In this document: positions 7,594 to 15,752 of the stretch, piece by piece
Position numbering within the stretch: position 1 is the first letter of the stretch
Layout of the letters: each line of letters opens with the position of its first letter
DNA from: JARYMI01 sp037444845
GTDB lineage: Bacteria > Acidobacteriota > Aminicenantia > Aminicenantales > UBA8522
Assembly (NCBI GenBank): GCA_037444845.1
Contig: JBBILQ010000021.1
Coordinates: 1-39,344, forward strand
DNA length: 39,344 nucleotides
Direction: 5' to 3'
Made by a program: the position numbers and the translations under genes
Notes under the pieces: generated by a model
What the model was told of the DNA's origin: nothing
Seen by the model: the letters and a program-made list of their open reading frames with translations, nothing else
Database searches by the model: none

Positions 7594-8538
7594 ATGCGTT
7601 TTATAAAATTCTGGGAGACAAAAAAATCGTCCCTCTCGCTTGTTTACAGTGATGATTACTGGATGATCGATGTCGGCCAGCACGTCTTTCCGGTTAAAAA
7701 GTACAGGGCCGTTTATGAGCGTCTTCTCTTATCCGGGATAAAAAAAGAGAACGTTCACGTCCCCGAGCCCGCTACCGATGAAGAATTGCTCCTCGTCCAC
7801 ACGCCCAGGTACATCAAGAAGTTGAAAACGGGTTCGCTCACTCCGGCCGAGATCGCCGCTCTCGAGCTTCCTTTTTCTCCTGAGCTCGTCCGGTTCGCCT
7901 GGCTGGCTGTGGGCGGGACTGTCCTCGCAGCCCGGCTTGCCCTCGAGCAGGGGCTGGCCGTCCATATCGGCGGCGGGTTTCACCATGCTTTCCCGGACCA
8001 CGGTGAAGGGTTCTGCGTCCTCAACGATGTCGCTGTGGCTGTAGAAAAGATGAGGCAGGAAGGCAGGATAAAAAAAGCCATGATCGTGGACTGCGACGTT
8101 CACCAGGGCAACGGAACGGCTTTCGTTTTTGCCGGCAAACACGACACCTTCACTTTCTCCATCCACCAGATGGATATCTACCCGGCTGAAAAGCCCGCCA
8201 GCTCCGTGGATGTGGAGCTGTGGTCGGGCGACGGAGACAGTGAATATCTCGCCGCCCTGCGCAACAACTTCCCCCGGCTCTTCTGCGAGTTTAACCCGGA
8301 CCTGGTTTTTTATCTGGCTGGAGCCGACCCCTACGAAAAGGATAAACTGGGAAACCTCCGCCTGACCAGGGAAGGGCTCAGGGAGAGGGATAAGATCGTG
8401 ATTAACGGGGCGCGCGCTCTCCGTATCCCTGTTGCCGTCGTTCTGGCCGGTGGGTATTCCTTTGAGTTTGAGGATACGGTAGCCATTCACCTGAACACAA
8501 TCAGCGTTGCCCTGAAAGCAAGGAAGAGATATCCCTGA
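7594..8538 (+). CDS. Histone-deacetylase superfamily amidohydrolase
   Basis: This 314-residue protein belongs to the zinc-dependent arginase/deacetylase superfamily, the bacterial relatives of histone deacetylases, acetoin-utilisation protein AcuC and acetylpolyamine amidohydrolases. The catalytic pair is His130-His131 in GGGFHHAF. Zinc ligands are Asp168 and His170 in VDCDVHQGNGT and Asp245 in LAGADPYEKD. A GGYS motif near residue 290 closes the active site. All catalytic residues are present. The natural substrate (acetyl-lysine, acetyl-polyamine or other N-acyl compound) cannot be read from sequence. ATG 7594 is preceded by only a weak GGAAG. It is convergent with cutA, with a 4-bp gap. 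No acetyltransferase lies beside it. Confidence 0.93.
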   Translation: MRFIKFWETKKSSLSLVYSDDYWMIDVGQHVFPVKKYRAVYERLLLSGIKKENVHVPEPATDEELLLVHTPRYIKKLKTGSLTPAEIAALELPFSPELVRFAWLAVGGTVLAARLALEQGLAVHIGGGFHHAFPDHGEGFCVLNDVAVAVEKMRQEGRIKKAMIVDCDVHQGNGTAFVFAGKHDTFTFSIHQMDIYPAEKPASSVDVELWSGDGDSEYLAALRNNFPRLFCEFNPDLVFYLAGADPYEKDKLGNLRLTREGLRERDKIVINGARALRIPVAVVLAGGYSFEFEDTVAIHLNTISVALKARKRYP

Positions 8539-8542
8539 AAGA

Positions 8543-8863
8543 TCAGCTCGCCGTCTCTTTTTTTAGCCAGTCCAGATAGGCCCTTGAACCCTTCTGGATG
8601 GGCAGCGCGATGATTTCCGGGACCTCGTAAGGATGAAGCTCTTTCAGCTTCTTTTCCAGCTGCTGATAGAGGGAGGCTCTCGTCTTAATAGAGAGGATGT
8701 ATTCCCGGTCCTCGGCGATCCTGTCTTCCCACCAGTACAGGGATTGGCACGCAGAAGACACGGTGACGCAGGCGGCCAGCCGCTCCCCGACCAGCGCCTT
8801 GGCAATCTCCTGCGCTCTTTTTTCCTCTGGCACAGTCGTTAGGACCAGGATGAATCTGTCCAT
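8543..8863 (-). CDS. cutA: CutA-like divalent-cation tolerance protein
   Basis: This 106-residue protein matches the CutA family of small, very stable homotrimers with a PII-like ferredoxin fold. Motifs are VLTTVPEEKRAQEIAKALV at the N-terminus, then ERLAACVTV, SLYWW, LSIKTR and HPYEVPEIIALPI. CutA has been linked to copper tolerance in E. coli, but its molecular role remains unsettled. ATG 8863 is preferred over TTG 8878 because it gives the usual short N-terminus and has GAGG upstream. It lies 15 nt behind the M20 peptidase stop on the same strand, so the two are probably cotranscribed. Confidence 0.92.
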   Translation of the reverse strand: MDRFILVLTTVPEEKRAQEIAKALVGERLAACVTVSSACQSLYWWEDRIAEDREYILSIKTRASLYQQLEKKLKELHPYEVPEIIALPIQKGSRAYLDWLKKETAS

Positions 8864-8878
8864 GAACTTCTGCCTCAA

Positions 8879-10129
8879 TCATTCCTGGAGGAAGATGTGG
8901 GCGAAGACTTTGGCGTCGCCGATCATGTTCTCGATGTTGCAGTATTCATTTGGCTGGTGGGCTGTCTCCTCAATCCTGGACCAACAGGCGGCCTCGAAGC
9001 CGGCTCGGCGGAAGACGGCGGCGACTGTCCCCCCGCCAATCCCTCGGGCTGTTGCTTCCACCTGGTAGACTTCCTTGACTGCTTCTTGCAGGGCCTTCAC
9101 CACCGCTGCGCTGGCTGAAGTGGGCGGAGCAGCCGCAGCTCGCTGTTGTTCCTCCAGAGTTATTTTCACTCCGAACCTGTCCTCGACTTTCTCGGCAATC
9201 TTTCTTATCTCGTCTTCAACCGCGTCAATCGGATACTTGGGCAGGAGGCGGCTGTCCAAGTAGAAGACATCTTCCCCGGGAATGGTGTTGATGTTGGGCA
9301 CGTTGGGCTCTTTTTTGGTCGGCTCAAAAGTAGAGAAAGAAGGCTCGAAGAGGGGGTCTTCGTCCTTAAAAACCTGGTAGAGGTTCTGAAGCTCCGTCAC
9401 CAGGAAGCAGGCTGCTTTGAAGCTGTTGATTCCTTTCTGGGGAGTCGAGGCATGAGCCTGTTTGCCGATGGTCCTGAATTTCAGCCAGAGGATTCCTTTT
9501 TCGGCGACTTCGATCAACGTCCCGTCCCTGTTCCCGGCGTCGGGGACGATGATCAAGTCATCCTTCCTGAATCTGTTGCCGTGGCGGAGGACATAATCGA
9601 TACCCTTGGAGCTTCCCGTCTCTTCGTCGGCGACAAGAGCCAGGCCGATCGTGCAGGCCGGCAGTATTTTCTCGTCCAAGAAAGCTTTAACGGCGAAGAG
9701 CGAAGCGACCATGTCTTGTTGATTGTCCTCGACCCCGCGGCCGTAAATTTTGCCACCCTCCACCCAGGCTTTGAAAGGGTCGCCCTTCCACTGGCCGAGC
9801 TCTCCAGGAGGGACGATATCAACGTGCGTCATGATCCAGATTGTCCGGGACGATTTTTTCCCGGGGAAGAGGGCCAGGATGTTCGGACGATAGCCTGAAG
9901 GCGCGTCCGGATCCGGCGCTTTGACCACCCTTATATCCTGGCAGGGGAGAGTTTTAAGGAAATCCAGCAGCATTGTTGCTTTCCGGTCTTCGCCTTCGCC
10001 TCCGACAGAGGGAGACAGGGCTGGTATCGCGCAGAGCTTGATCTGCATGTTGACCATGTCGTCGCGGAAGCTGTCAATCCTTCGGGAAATTCTTTGGAAC
10101 TTGTTCAAGAAATCCTCCCATTTTGTCAT
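8879..10129 (-). CDS. M20-family metallopeptidase / deacylase
   Basis: This 416-residue protein is a co-catalytic zinc hydrolase of the M20 family (ArgE/DapE/CPG2/dipeptidase group). Predicted metal ligands are His102 in THVDIV, Asp135 in GRGVEDNQQ, Glu170 in DEETGS (Glu169 as general base), Asp197 in PDAGNRDG and His391 in ETAHQPNEY. The dimerisation domain lies in between, with the QAHASTP segment near 225-230. GIGGGTVAAVFRR resembles DapE-like and archaeal M20 proteins. Whether it cleaves dipeptides, N-acyl amino acids or succinyl-diaminopimelate cannot be decided, since no arginine or lysine biosynthesis gene is adjacent. ATG 10129 has GAGG 8 nt upstream; longer in-frame starts add an unrelated segment. 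It heads a two-gene unit with cutA. Confidence 0.93.
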   Translation of the reverse strand: MTKWEDFLNKFQRISRRIDSFRDDMVNMQIKLCAIPALSPSVGGEGEDRKATMLLDFLKTLPCQDIRVVKAPDPDAPSGYRPNILALFPGKKSSRTIWIMTHVDIVPPGELGQWKGDPFKAWVEGGKIYGRGVEDNQQDMVASLFAVKAFLDEKILPACTIGLALVADEETGSSKGIDYVLRHGNRFRKDDLIIVPDAGNRDGTLIEVAEKGILWLKFRTIGKQAHASTPQKGINSFKAACFLVTELQNLYQVFKDEDPLFEPSFSTFEPTKKEPNVPNINTIPGEDVFYLDSRLLPKYPIDAVEDEIRKIAEKVEDRFGVKITLEEQQRAAAAPPTSASAAVVKALQEAVKEVYQVEATARGIGGGTVAAVFRRAGFEAACWSRIEETAHQPNEYCNIENMIGDAKVFAHIFLQE

Positions 10130-10237
10130 ACTACTACCTCGTTGATGAAGAAGCAAGAACAAAAAAAAAGTATACTATTATTTATATAGACGATGGACGG
10201 CACTAAAATTTCTCATTCCCGACATTTTTCCTCTTCC

Positions 10238-10266
10238 TTGACATTTCGCGTAGTTGGACATAAATT
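10238..10266 (+). promoter_or_regulatory. Promoter of the polysaccharide cluster (leaderless type)
   Basis: TTGACA (10238-10243) and TAAATT (10261-10266) are spaced by 17 bp. The -10 box ends 9 nt before ATG 10276. No Shine-Dalgarno is present, so the first glycosyltransferase mRNA is predicted to begin at or next to its start codon. Confidence 0.6.
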
Positions 10267-10275
10267 GACTCCAAA

Positions 10276-11409
10276 ATGAAAATCGGGTTTGACCTGCGCC
10301 CGTTCCTCCGCGATGAAACCGGCGTGGGGATTTACCTCATCAACCTGCTTTTTCATCTCGCCCGGCTCGACCGGCTGAACGAGTATCATCTTTTTTCGTC
10401 TTCCTGGAAAGACAGGTTTCCGGGCGCCAAAACCCCGCCTTTTGCCCGGTCGAGATTCCGCGACAGCCGCCTTCCGGTCGTACTTCTCAATTTTTTCTGG
10501 CACCGCTGGCCCTGGCCCCGGCTGGACGATTTTTTTGGCACCCGGCTTGACCTGACTCACTCGGCCACTCCCCTCATCCTGCCGACTGGGGGGAAGAAAA
10601 TCGTCACCGTGCACGACCTTTTTTTTCTCGACTTTCGCGGACAATCAGGCCCTGAGGCCGGGGAGTTTTTTTTTCGCCGGCTGGCTGGCTCTCTCAGAAA
10701 AGCTGATGGCATCATCACTTTTTCCCGGTTCGTGAGAGATGAAATCGTCCATCGGTTCGGCACCGACGCGGCCAGGATAAAAATCATTCCTCATGGCCTT
10801 GACCCCGCGTTTCATCAGGAAATCGCGCCCCCTGACCTTGAAGAGACACGGCGCAGGCACCAATTGCCCGCGTCTTTCCTCCTTTTTGTTGGAAGCCAGG
10901 AGCCGCGAAAAAACCTGCCGCGTCTCATCGAAGCTCTGAAGATCGTCCATCTTCGCGGCCTCAAAATACCGCTTGTCATGGTGGGGCCTCATGGGCAGGA
11001 TTCGAGACGCCTCCGGGCTAAGGCGGACGAGTTAGGTCTCTCTTCCTGGACCAGGATGACCGGCTATCTTGACCGGGGGGATGTGCGACACGTCTACCGG
11101 CTGGCCGAAGCGCTCGTTTTCCCGTCCTTGTGTGAAGGATTCGGGTTCCCGCCTCTCGAAGCCATGGCCAGCGGCGTGCCCGTCATCGCATCATCAGCCC
11201 CGGCCATCCCTGAGGTCTGCCAGGGTGCCGCCGTGTATTTCCGGCCGGATAGCGCTGAGGAGATGGCTGAAAAAATCATCTTCGTCCTTGAGGACAGCCG
11301 GGCCAGAGAGGATCTCATCATCAAAGGGAAACAGAGGGCGTCAGCCTTCAGCTGGGAGGACTCGGCCAGGGAAACTCTCGCTTATTATCAGTCTGTGGCC
11401 GGGAGATAA
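10276..11409 (+). CDS. GT4 glycosyltransferase (first of polysaccharide cluster)
   Basis: This 377-residue GT-B enzyme transfers sugar from a nucleotide donor onto a growing lipid-linked glycan at the cytoplasmic face. The N-terminal acceptor domain starts MKIGFDLRPF and holds ETGVGIY, the glycine-rich loop of GT4 enzymes. The C-terminal donor domain has GSQEPRKNL and the E-x7-E motif EGFGFPPLE followed by ASGVPVI. The closest style is the WbpY/mannosyltransferase group of O-antigen and exopolysaccharide loci, but donor specificity is not readable. ATG 10276 follows the promoter by 9 nt with no ribosome site. The next glycosyltransferase begins 11 nt after its stop. Confidence 0.92.
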   Translation: MKIGFDLRPFLRDETGVGIYLINLLFHLARLDRLNEYHLFSSSWKDRFPGAKTPPFARSRFRDSRLPVVLLNFFWHRWPWPRLDDFFGTRLDLTHSATPLILPTGGKKIVTVHDLFFLDFRGQSGPEAGEFFFRRLAGSLRKADGIITFSRFVRDEIVHRFGTDAARIKIIPHGLDPAFHQEIAPPDLEETRRRHQLPASFLLFVGSQEPRKNLPRLIEALKIVHLRGLKIPLVMVGPHGQDSRRLRAKADELGLSSWTRMTGYLDRGDVRHVYRLAEALVFPSLCEGFGFPPLEAMASGVPVIASSAPAIPEVCQGAAVYFRPDSAEEMAEKIIFVLEDSRAREDLIIKGKQRASAFSWEDSARETLAYYQSVAGR

Positions 11410-11420
11410 AAAGCGCGGAC

Positions 11421-12527
11421 ATGAGAATCGCCGTCGACGGGTATGAGCTCGGAAGAGAAGCCAGAGGTGTCGGCAGGGTGGTCCACAATATCCTCGCCCA
11501 TCTTTTCGACTGTCTGCCTAACGATGATTTTGTTGTCTATACCAAGGAAAAAGTCGGGCTGCCCTCAAGGCTGCGGGTTCGTGAGCACGTTCTTTCCTCA
11601 AGCGGCGGCTACCTGCGGTGGCAGAACGGTCCTTTGAGAAGGGCTCTCCGGAGCGACAAGCCCGATGTCTTCTTCGCCACGAACTATCTCTTGCCGCTTC
11701 GCTCTCCCTGGGAGTCGTTGCTGTATGAACACGATATTTCGGTGGTGACGCATCCCGAGTGGTATCCCCGGATGTACGCTTTCACGCGGAGATTCCTCAC
11801 CGAAAGAAGCCTGGCCAAGGCCAGGCGGGTCGTCGTTCCGTCGGAATTCACCAGGCGGGAAATACTGTCGTGCTTCCGTCTTGATCCAGAAAAAATCTTC
11901 GTCTGCGGGCACGGACTCGAAGAGAAGTTCCGTAAAGCCGGTGATGAGGATGTTCTCGAATGGAAAAGAAAAAAAGGCCTGGAACGCAAAACGGTCATCG
12001 GCTACTTGGGGGCTCTCAACAAAAGACGCCATATTCCTGTTCTTGTCCGGGCTGTCGAGCTCCTGAGGGCTGAGATTCCCGACGTCGTTCTTGTTATCAT
12101 CGGAAAGGATGTCGGGAGTTTTTCCCGTCAGGAAACGGCTCGATTTTTCAGCCCGGAATGGGTGCGCTGGGAGGAGAGCATTCCTGAAGAGGACCTCCCT
12201 CTTTTTTTCTCCGCTCTCGAAGTGTTTGCCTTCCTGTCCGAGTACGAGGGTTTTGGGCTTCCACCGCTCGAAGCCCTCGCCTGCGGCTCGCCGGTCGTCC
12301 TTTTGAACAGGCTCCCGCTGGGCGAGATTTTCTGCGGCCTGGCCTTCATGGTTGAAAGACCGGAGGCGGGGGAAGTGAAAAAAGCGCTGGCCGCTGCCCT
12401 GTCAGAAAAAGCGAGACGGGAAGGCCAGCTCAGGTTGTTCGAGGAAAGACGGGGCCAGTTCTCCTGGCAAAGCGCGGCCCAGAAAATTGCCGGTGTCCTC
12501 TCCAGCTGGCCATCAGGGAGAACCTGA
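11421..12527 (+). CDS. GT4 glycosyltransferase
   Basis: This 368-residue GT-B glycosyltransferase has an N-terminal MRIAVDGYELGREARGVGRV segment that parallels the start of the preceding gene product. The C-terminal donor-site motif is EGFGLPPLEALACGSPVV. The two neighbours probably arose by duplication and add successive sugars. There is no clear Shine-Dalgarno before ATG 11421, but it lies 11 nt after the upstream stop, so coupling is likely. Its TGA stop shares one base with the start of the next gene. The donor sugar is unknown. Confidence 0.9.
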   Translation: MRIAVDGYELGREARGVGRVVHNILAHLFDCLPNDDFVVYTKEKVGLPSRLRVREHVLSSSGGYLRWQNGPLRRALRSDKPDVFFATNYLLPLRSPWESLLYEHDISVVTHPEWYPRMYAFTRRFLTERSLAKARRVVVPSEFTRREILSCFRLDPEKIFVCGHGLEEKFRKAGDEDVLEWKRKKGLERKTVIGYLGALNKRRHIPVLVRAVELLRAEIPDVVLVIIGKDVGSFSRQETARFFSPEWVRWEESIPEEDLPLFFSALEVFAFLSEYEGFGLPPLEALACGSPVVLLNRLPLGEIFCGLAFMVERPEAGEVKKALAAALSEKARREGQLRLFEERRGQFSWQSAAQKIAGVLSSWPSGRT

Positions 12528-13444
12528 TGAGACAACACGAAAACGGGCAGCCTAAGAGGGAACCGGAGCTCTCTGTTGTTCTCGTCAGCTACAACGACCG
12601 CGTCCGCCTCGGGCGTTGCTTGTTTTCGCTCGAAGAGGAGGCGAAAAACCTCCGGGCTGAGGTGATTGTCGTTGACAACAACTCGGCGGATGGGAGCCAG
12701 GAGTTGGTGCGGACGTCTTTCTCCTGGGCGAAGCTCATCGAGAACAGCGAGAACCTTGGCTACGCCAAGGGCAATAACAGGGGAATCCAAGAAAGCCGGG
12801 GCAAGTTCATCCTCTTGTTGAACCCGGACACGGTTGTTCCGCGCGGCGCCATGAGGGAGCTCCTTGCCGGGCTCAAAGCTCGGCCCGAGGCAGGAGCCAT
12901 CGGTCCGGCCCTTCTTCATGAAGATCAACGCTTCCAGGTTTCGTTCGGGAGCAAGGTCAGTTTCCTCTCCGAGCTCGTCCAAAAATTGGCTCGAAATCCT
13001 TATTACAAAGCCAGGCTCAAAGTTAGGATGCCGGTCAGAGAAACGGGCTGGGTGAGCGGCGCCTGTCTTCTCATAAGGAGGCCGGCGATCGAGGAGGCGG
13101 GCCTGTTTGACGAGAATTTTTTTCTTTTTTTCGAGGACATTGACCTCTGCCTGCGGCTGAGGAAGAAGGGATTCCGGCTGATCTTCGACCCCCGGATAAA
13201 AGTCATTCACGCCGGAGGAGCCTCCACCTCACGCCAGAAACTTGCCAGCCGCTTGGAGTACCGCCGGAGCCAGGTTTATTTCTACCGGAAGCATAATTCG
13301 CGGGTTTCTCTTTTTCTCCTCAAAACCTACCTCAGGCTGACCTTTTTCCTCCAGCGCCTTTTTGTTCTCAGGACGAACGAAGAGAGAGCTCTCCTGCGGG
13401 AGAAGGCCCGGGTGATATTCAAAGGCGCGGCTAATGATGAGTAA
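12527..13444 (+). CDS. GT2 glycosyltransferase, rhamnosyltransferase-like
   Basis: This 305-residue inverting GT-A enzyme of family GT2 starts its catalytic domain at about residue 15 with LSVVLVSYNDR. VIVVDNNSADGS follows, then GYAKGNNRGI. LLNPDT (about residues 98-103) takes the metal-binding DxD position. GWVSGACLLIRR and FFLFFEDIDLCLRLRKKGF are typical of the WbbL-like rhamnosyltransferase group. The C-terminal 70 residues are basic and amphipathic, suggesting membrane-surface binding. The gene overlaps its upstream neighbour by one base (TGATG) and the next by 11 bp, so all are translationally coupled. Confidence 0.9.
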   Translation: MRQHENGQPKREPELSVVLVSYNDRVRLGRCLFSLEEEAKNLRAEVIVVDNNSADGSQELVRTSFSWAKLIENSENLGYAKGNNRGIQESRGKFILLLNPDTVVPRGAMRELLAGLKARPEAGAIGPALLHEDQRFQVSFGSKVSFLSELVQKLARNPYYKARLKVRMPVRETGWVSGACLLIRRPAIEEAGLFDENFFLFFEDIDLCLRLRKKGFRLIFDPRIKVIHAGGASTSRQKLASRLEYRRSQVYFYRKHNSRVSLFLLKTYLRLTFFLQRLFVLRTNEERALLREKARVIFKGAANDE

Positions 13445-14582
13445 TTCGATAGAAAAAATAAGGATTATCGAGATGATCGACAGGCCCTCCCTGGGCGGAG
13501 GGCAGCGAGCCCTGCTTCTCTTAGCTTCCCATCTCGACCGGCAGCGGTTTGAGGTTTTAACGAGCTCGGCAGGGGAGGGGCCGCTCGAAGAAGAAGCCCG
13601 GAGGCTGGGGCTTGCGCATCTCCGGGTGCCGCTCGGCAAAAAGTTTAATCCCGGCGCTGTTAAGGAGATCGCCGGCCTTCTCCAGGAGCACCGGGTTTCA
13701 ATCCTTCACACCCACGGCGGAATCGCCGGTCTTTTCGGCCGGCTCGCCGCGCGGCGCGCCCAAACGTCAGTCGTCGTGCACACCCTCCACGGAATCCATT
13801 ACCTTCACTACAGGAATCCGCTCCTGCGGAAGTTGTATGTCCGTTTAGAGAGGAAGCTATCGCGGTTCACCGACGGGCTCGTGTTGGTCTCTCAGGCGGA
13901 TTTCCAGAAGGCCAAAAAGCACAGGCTGGCTGACGAGGACAAGATGTTCGTCGTCCTCAACGGGATTGACCCGCAGCCCGGCCTGAGCGAAGAAGAAATA
14001 AGGCGAAAGCGGCTGGCCTTGGGCTGGCCGCCCGGTGAGCCCGTGGTCGGCACCGTGGCCCGCCTCCACAGGCAGAAAGGAATTCCCACTCTTCTTAAAG
14101 CAGCGCCGCGCCTCTTTGCGGCCGCGCCCGGCGTCCGTGTTGCGGTGGTTGGCGAAGGACCGCTCGGCCCGAGCCTGAGAAAAAAAGTTCGCCGCCGGGG
14201 CCTGGAAGAAAAGTTCATTTTTCTCGGCGAAAGGAAGGACGCATTCGAGCTTCTCTCTCTGTTTGATGTGTTCGTCCTCCCTTCGCTCTGGGAAGGCCTT
14301 CCGTTTGTCCTTATCGAGGCGGCTTCGCTCCAAAAACCGATCGTCGCCACAGCAGTGGACGGAACGACCGAGGTCGTCGAGAATGGAAAAACCGGGCTTC
14401 TCATCCCTGCGGAGAACCCGCAGGCCCTGGCTGATGCGGTCATCGATTTGCTCCAAGACAGGAAAAAGGCATCCCGTCTGGCCGATAACGCCAAGTCCAT
14501 CATCCCGTCGCGTTTTCCACTGCGCCGGATGGTCGAGCAAACTCAAAGTCTCTACCTCAACCTCTGGCGCCGCAAATCCTGA
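13434..14582 (+). CDS. GT4 glycosyltransferase
   Basis: This 382-residue GT-B enzyme has the GT4 acceptor-domain loop LGGGQRALLLLASHL near residue 20. HTHGGIAGLFGRLAAR and a VHTLHGIHY segment follow. The donor domain begins GTVARLHRQKG, and its E-x7-E motif is EGLPFVLIE. It starts inside the 3' end of the GT2 gene (11-bp overlap). Of two adjacent ATGs (13434, 13437) the first is taken. It is the last gene before a fresh promoter at 14597, so it probably ends the first transcript of the cluster. The sugar is unknown. Confidence 0.9.
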   Translation: MMSNSIEKIRIIEMIDRPSLGGGQRALLLLASHLDRQRFEVLTSSAGEGPLEEEARRLGLAHLRVPLGKKFNPGAVKEIAGLLQEHRVSILHTHGGIAGLFGRLAARRAQTSVVVHTLHGIHYLHYRNPLLRKLYVRLERKLSRFTDGLVLVSQADFQKAKKHRLADEDKMFVVLNGIDPQPGLSEEEIRRKRLALGWPPGEPVVGTVARLHRQKGIPTLLKAAPRLFAAAPGVRVAVVGEGPLGPSLRKKVRRRGLEEKFIFLGERKDAFELLSLFDVFVLPSLWEGLPFVLIEAASLQKPIVATAVDGTTEVVENGKTGLLIPAENPQALADAVIDLLQDRKKASRLADNAKSIIPSRFPLRRMVEQTQSLYLNLWRRKS

Positions 14583-14596
14583 TTCCACGCGTTTGA

Positions 14597-14625
14597 TTGA
14601 CAATTCCTCCCCCCCTTTCTATAAT
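14597..14625 (+). promoter_or_regulatory. Perfect-consensus promoter inside the polysaccharide cluster
   Basis: TTGACA (14597-14602), a 17-bp spacer and TATAAT (14620-14625) match the sigma70 consensus at all twelve positions. The -10 box ends 8 nt before ATG 14634, and there is no ribosome site, so a leaderless mRNA is predicted. The promoter makes the downstream mannosyltransferase-like gene and the sugar-phosphate transferase independent of the upstream four-gene transcript. Confidence 0.88.
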
Positions 14626-14633
14626 CTTCGCCG

Positions 14634-15752
14634 ATGGAGAAAGCCAGGGTTGCGCTCGTTCACGACTGGTTGACTGGACAACGCGGCGGCGAAAAAGTTC
14701 TCGAAGTCCTGACTGATATCTTTCCCAGGGCGCCGATTTACACTCTCTTCCATTTTCGAGGCAGTCAGGCTGAAAACATCGAAAGAAGAGAGATTATAAC
14801 CAGCTTTCTCCAGAAGCTCCCTTGCCTGAAAAAGAGATACCGTCTCTACCTGCCGCTCTTTCCGCTGGCGGCTGAACTTTTCGACCTCAGCGACTACGAC
14901 CTCATCATCTCGAGTTCGCACTGCGTGGCGAAAGGGATCATCCCGTCGCCTCAGGCCCTGCATATCAGTTATATCCATTCTCCGGTTCGCTACGCCTGGA
15001 ACCAGTATTTTTCTTATTTTTCGCCCGGCCGCCTTTCCTTTTTCTCCCGGCTGACAATCCCTCCGGTCATTCACTGGCTGAGGGTGTGGGACGAATCTTC
15101 CTCTTCGCGGGTTGATCATTTCGTGGCCAACTCGGACAACGTGGCCTGCCGGATAGCACGGTACTACCGCCGCCGCGCGGATGTCATCCATCCTCCAGTG
15201 GACACGGATTTTTTCCGTCCAGCCGAGGGAACGCCGCGAGAAACGTTCTGCCTGATCGTCTCGGCGCTCGTTCCCTACAAGAGGATCGACCTGGCCGTCG
15301 AAGCTTTCAACCGAAACGGCGAGCCCCTCAAGATCGTGGGCCTGGGCCCCGAATTCCGCCGGCTCAAGAAGAGGGCGCAGCCCAACATCGAGTTTCTCGG
15401 TCAAGTTGCCGCCGAAGACCTTCGCTCCCTGTATCAGCGGGCCAGGGCCCTTCTTCTGCCCGGCGAGGAGGATTTCGGGATTGCCGTGGTGGAAGCGCAA
15501 GCCTGCGGGACGCCGGTCATCGCCTACGGCCGCGGCGGGGCCACAGAGAGCGTTATCCCGGGCCAAACGGGGTTGTTTTTCTCCGATCTCACCGTGGACG
15601 GCATCCAGGATGCGCTTGACAAATTCAAGGACCTGGCTTTTAATAAATCCACCATAAGATCAAACGCCATGGCCTTCTCCCGGCAGGCTTGCAAGGACAA
15701 ACTGACGTCCTATTTCCGGCAGAAATGGGCCGAGTTCACGGGGAGACAGTGA
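14634..15752 (+). CDS. GT4 glycosyltransferase, WbaZ/mannosyltransferase-like
   Basis: This 372-residue GT-B glycosyltransferase starts with ALVHDWLTGQRGGEKVLE, a hallmark of the WbaZ-type group often annotated as GDP-mannose-dependent transferases. Further matches are YIHSPVRYAW, HFVANSDNVACRI and VIHPPVDTDFF in the linker region. VSALVPYKRIDLAVEAF follows in the donor domain, and the donor motif is GEEDFGIAVVEAQACGTPVI. The start is fixed by a perfect promoter 8 nt upstream without ribosome site. The 3' end overlaps the next gene (GTGA). Mannose as donor is an inference from family resemblance. Confidence 0.9.
   Translation: MEKARVALVHDWLTGQRGGEKVLEVLTDIFPRAPIYTLFHFRGSQAENIERREIITSFLQKLPCLKKRYRLYLPLFPLAAELFDLSDYDLIISSSHCVAKGIIPSPQALHISYIHSPVRYAWNQYFSYFSPGRLSFFSRLTIPPVIHWLRVWDESSSSRVDHFVANSDNVACRIARYYRRRADVIHPPVDTDFFRPAEGTPRETFCLIVSALVPYKRIDLAVEAFNRNGEPLKIVGLGPEFRRLKKRAQPNIEFLGQVAAEDLRSLYQRARALLLPGEEDFGIAVVEAQACGTPVIAYGRGGATESVIPGQTGLFFSDLTVDGIQDALDKFKDLAFNKSTIRSNAMAFSRQACKDKLTSYFRQKWAEFTGRQ

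Noticed and set aside
8897..9898. Long open frames on the plus strand opposite the M20 peptidase gene
   Set aside because: They are antisense shadows of a gene with intact catalytic motifs and have no start signals.
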